Of a stretch of DNA of 64,000 nucleotides, positions 62,980-64,000 are shown piece by piece. Position 1 is the first letter of the stretch. The number at the start of each line of letters is the position of its first letter. The DNA is from UBA11663 sp049616325 (GTDB lineage Bacteria > Bacteroidota > Bacteroidia > Flavobacteriales_D > Sanyastnellaceae). A program made the translations under genes and the position numbers. The notes beneath the pieces are model-generated. The model did not search any database. It was not told where the DNA came from and saw only the letters and a program-made list of their open reading frames with translations. The DNA lies in NCBI GenBank assembly GCA_049616325.1, contig JBMZHG010000007.1, forward strand, positions 16,941-80,940. Reading direction: 5' to 3'.

Positions 62980-63333
62980 ATGAAAAAGGCCTTCACCCTT
63001 CCGACTTGCAAAACGTGTCAACGCATTTTTGACGACCTCCGTCCGGCACAACACGGTTGCGAGGTGGTCGACATCAAGGCGGCAGGCATCTCTGCTGCGG
63101 ACCTCGACGCGATGAAGGCGCACGCCGGGTCGTACGAAGCCTTGTTCAGCCGGCGCGCGATGAAATTCCGAAGCATGGGCTTGGCCGACAAGGCCCTTAC
63201 GGAACAGGACTACCGAAAGCTCATCCTCGAGGAGTACACGTTCCTGAAGCGCCCGGTTTTCCTCACGGACGAAGGCGCGACGGCAGGTTCGGCCAAGGCC
63301 GAAGTGGCGCGCGCCCGCGACCTCATTTCGTAA
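62980..63333 (+). CDS. ArsC/Spx family thioredoxin-fold protein
   Basis: A 117-residue protein of the arsenate reductase (ArsC/Spx/YffB) family. It starts MKKAFTLPTCKTCQRIFDDL, with a CxxC (CKTC) at the site of the catalytic cysteine. The C-terminal part RKLILEEYTFLKRPVFLTDE is typical. Real arsenate reduction is not certain because many family members act on other thiols or substrates. It lies 11 bases after the uridine-kinase-like gene and 3 bases before the EamA transporter gene, so all four are probably one transcription unit. Confidence 0.9.
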   Translation: MKKAFTLPTCKTCQRIFDDLRPAQHGCEVVDIKAAGISAADLDAMKAHAGSYEALFSRRAMKFRSMGLADKALTEQDYRKLILEEYTFLKRPVFLTDEGATAGSAKAEVARARDLIS

Positions 63334-63336
63334 GCC

Positions 63337-64000
63337 GTGGCCGCATCCGCTTCTGTTTCTACTTCGGATCGCGCGCCTTGGCAAGCCCACCTCGCCTTGT
63401 GGGGCGTGGGCCTCATCTACGCCTACAACTACCTCGTGGCCAAGGGGTTGATGCCCGACAAGATTGGTCCGTCGGGGTTCATTGCCCTGAGGGTGGCGGG
63501 GGCGACGCCGCTGTTTTGGCTGTTGTACGCGCTCCGCTGGGAGCGCGTCGCGCGCGCCGACCTCGCGCGACTTTGGCTGTGCGGACTGACAGGGGTGACC
63601 CTTAACCAGCTCTTGTTCTTCAACGGGTTGGCCGCGACCAGCCCCGTGCATGCGAGCATCATCATGACCGTGAACCCCGTGTTGGTGTTGCTCATCAGCG
63701 CCGCCTTGCTCGGCACGGCCATCACGGCTCGAAAAGTTCTCGGCATCGCTTTGGGTGCCGCGGGGGCCATTACGCTTTTGCTCAACAGCGGCGGGGGCGG
63801 CCTTGAATCCCACGCGAGCTGGCAAGGCGACCTGATGGTGTTGCTCAACGCGGCCAGCTACGGGGTGTACCTCGTGATTGTCAAGCCGCTGATGTCGAAG
63901 TACCGCCCCCTCACGGTGATTTCGTGGGTGTTCTTGTTTGGCGGGTTGATGTCGTTCCCGGTGGGGGCGTCTCAGGCCGCGGCCATCGAGTGGGGTTCGT
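63337..64000 (+). CDS. EamA/DMT family transporter (3' end cut by window edge)
   Basis: An open frame from a GTG at 63337, three bases after the preceding stop, runs to the window end without a stop (221 codons visible). The product opens VAASASVSTSDRAPWQAHLA and shows EamA features: about seven hydrophobic segments, GLIYAYNYLVAKGLMPDKIG, LNQLLFFNGLAATSPVHASI and GDLMVLLNAASYGVYLVIVK. It is a second member of the drug/metabolite transporter superfamily, distinct from the one at 25557. Substrate unknown. Confidence 0.88.
   Translation, partial: MAASASVSTSDRAPWQAHLALWGVGLIYAYNYLVAKGLMPDKIGPSGFIALRVAGATPLFWLLYALRWERVARADLARLWLCGLTGVTLNQLLFFNGLAATSPVHASIIMTVNPVLVLLISAALLGTAITARKVLGIALGAAGAITLLLNSGGGGLESHASWQGDLMVLLNAASYGVYLVIVKPLMSKYRPLTVISWVFLFGGLMSFPVGASQAAAIEWGS

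Overview
The window looks like chromosomal DNA of a high-GC (about 60 % by eye), probably marine, Flavobacteriales-like member of the Bacteroidota. The pointers are two proteins with type IX secretion (T9SS) C-terminal sorting domains, paired amidohydrolases, a GH92 glycosidase lipoprotein, DUF4286, DUF1569, DUF72, a GH3-family protein, an Ig-like (Big_5) lipoprotein, Bacteroidota-type heme A synthase, an almost complete lack of Shine-Dalgarno sites, and many copies of the Bacteroidota -7 promoter element TAnnTTTG. Two 10-N runs (16567-16576, 28921-28930) mark it as a scaffolded draft or metagenome assembly; the first gap certainly hides more than 10 bases. I found 48 protein genes and no rRNA, tRNA, CRISPR array, insertion sequence or prophage. 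It is essentially a core-genome region with dense coding on both strands.

Layout. 1-3186: two overlapping amidohydrolase genes (the first cut by the window edge, the second without the usual metal ligands). 3202-6397 (minus): aspS, a bacilliredoxin and trpS. 6462-11133 (plus): an M1 metallopeptidase and an acyl-CoA carboxylase beta subunit. 11235-13844 (minus): a thioredoxin-like exported protein, queA and truB. 13984-14592: a small exported protein convergent with mfd (14537-17920) and fbp (17933-18988). 19062-19619: another small exported protein. 19645-24570 (minus): an apparent serS-lipoprotein-TPR-DUF4286-rsmA operon. 24654-25493 (minus): rplU-rpmA, where L21 has an unusual Lys/Ala/Pro repeat tail. 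25557-30277: an EamA transporter, divergent from a metal-binding lipoprotein overlapping ctaA, then GH92. 30280-33126 (minus): hemA and a hemC-hemD fusion. 33299-36812 (minus): nrdB-nrdA. 37193-41043 (plus): secA and a translationally coupled DUF1569 gene. 41062-42669 (minus): upp and a DUF72 gene. 42766-45616 (plus): comF, a free-Met-sulfoxide reductase and an Ig-like lipoprotein. 45663-47700 (minus): a TrkA-type regulator and kynureninase. 47723-49027: hemL. 49043-53463 (minus): a 1162-residue FG-GAP / vanadium-haloperoxidase / dockerin-like exported protein and a UbiA-like membrane protein. 53602-60769 (plus): gcvP and two tandem T9SS cargo proteins. 60843-64000 (plus): a GH3-family protein, a uridine-kinase-like protein, an ArsC-like protein and an EamA transporter running off the window.

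The genes work mainly in translation and tRNA maturation (trpS, aspS, serS, queA, truB, rsmA, L21, L27), tetrapyrrole and heme A synthesis (hemA, hemCD, hemL, ctaA), DNA precursors and repair (nrdAB, mfd, upp, a uridine kinase), protein export (secA, T9SS cargo) and central carbon metabolism (fbp, gcvP, carboxylase beta subunit).

The strongest unexpected signal is regulatory. In 13 genes an 8-mer resembling TAnnTT(T/C)G sits exactly 4 nt before the start codon, and in eight more it sits 3, 5, 6 or 7 nt before it. If the element is the -7 box, many transcripts here would be leaderless. The same spacing supports two GTG starts (42669 and 42766).
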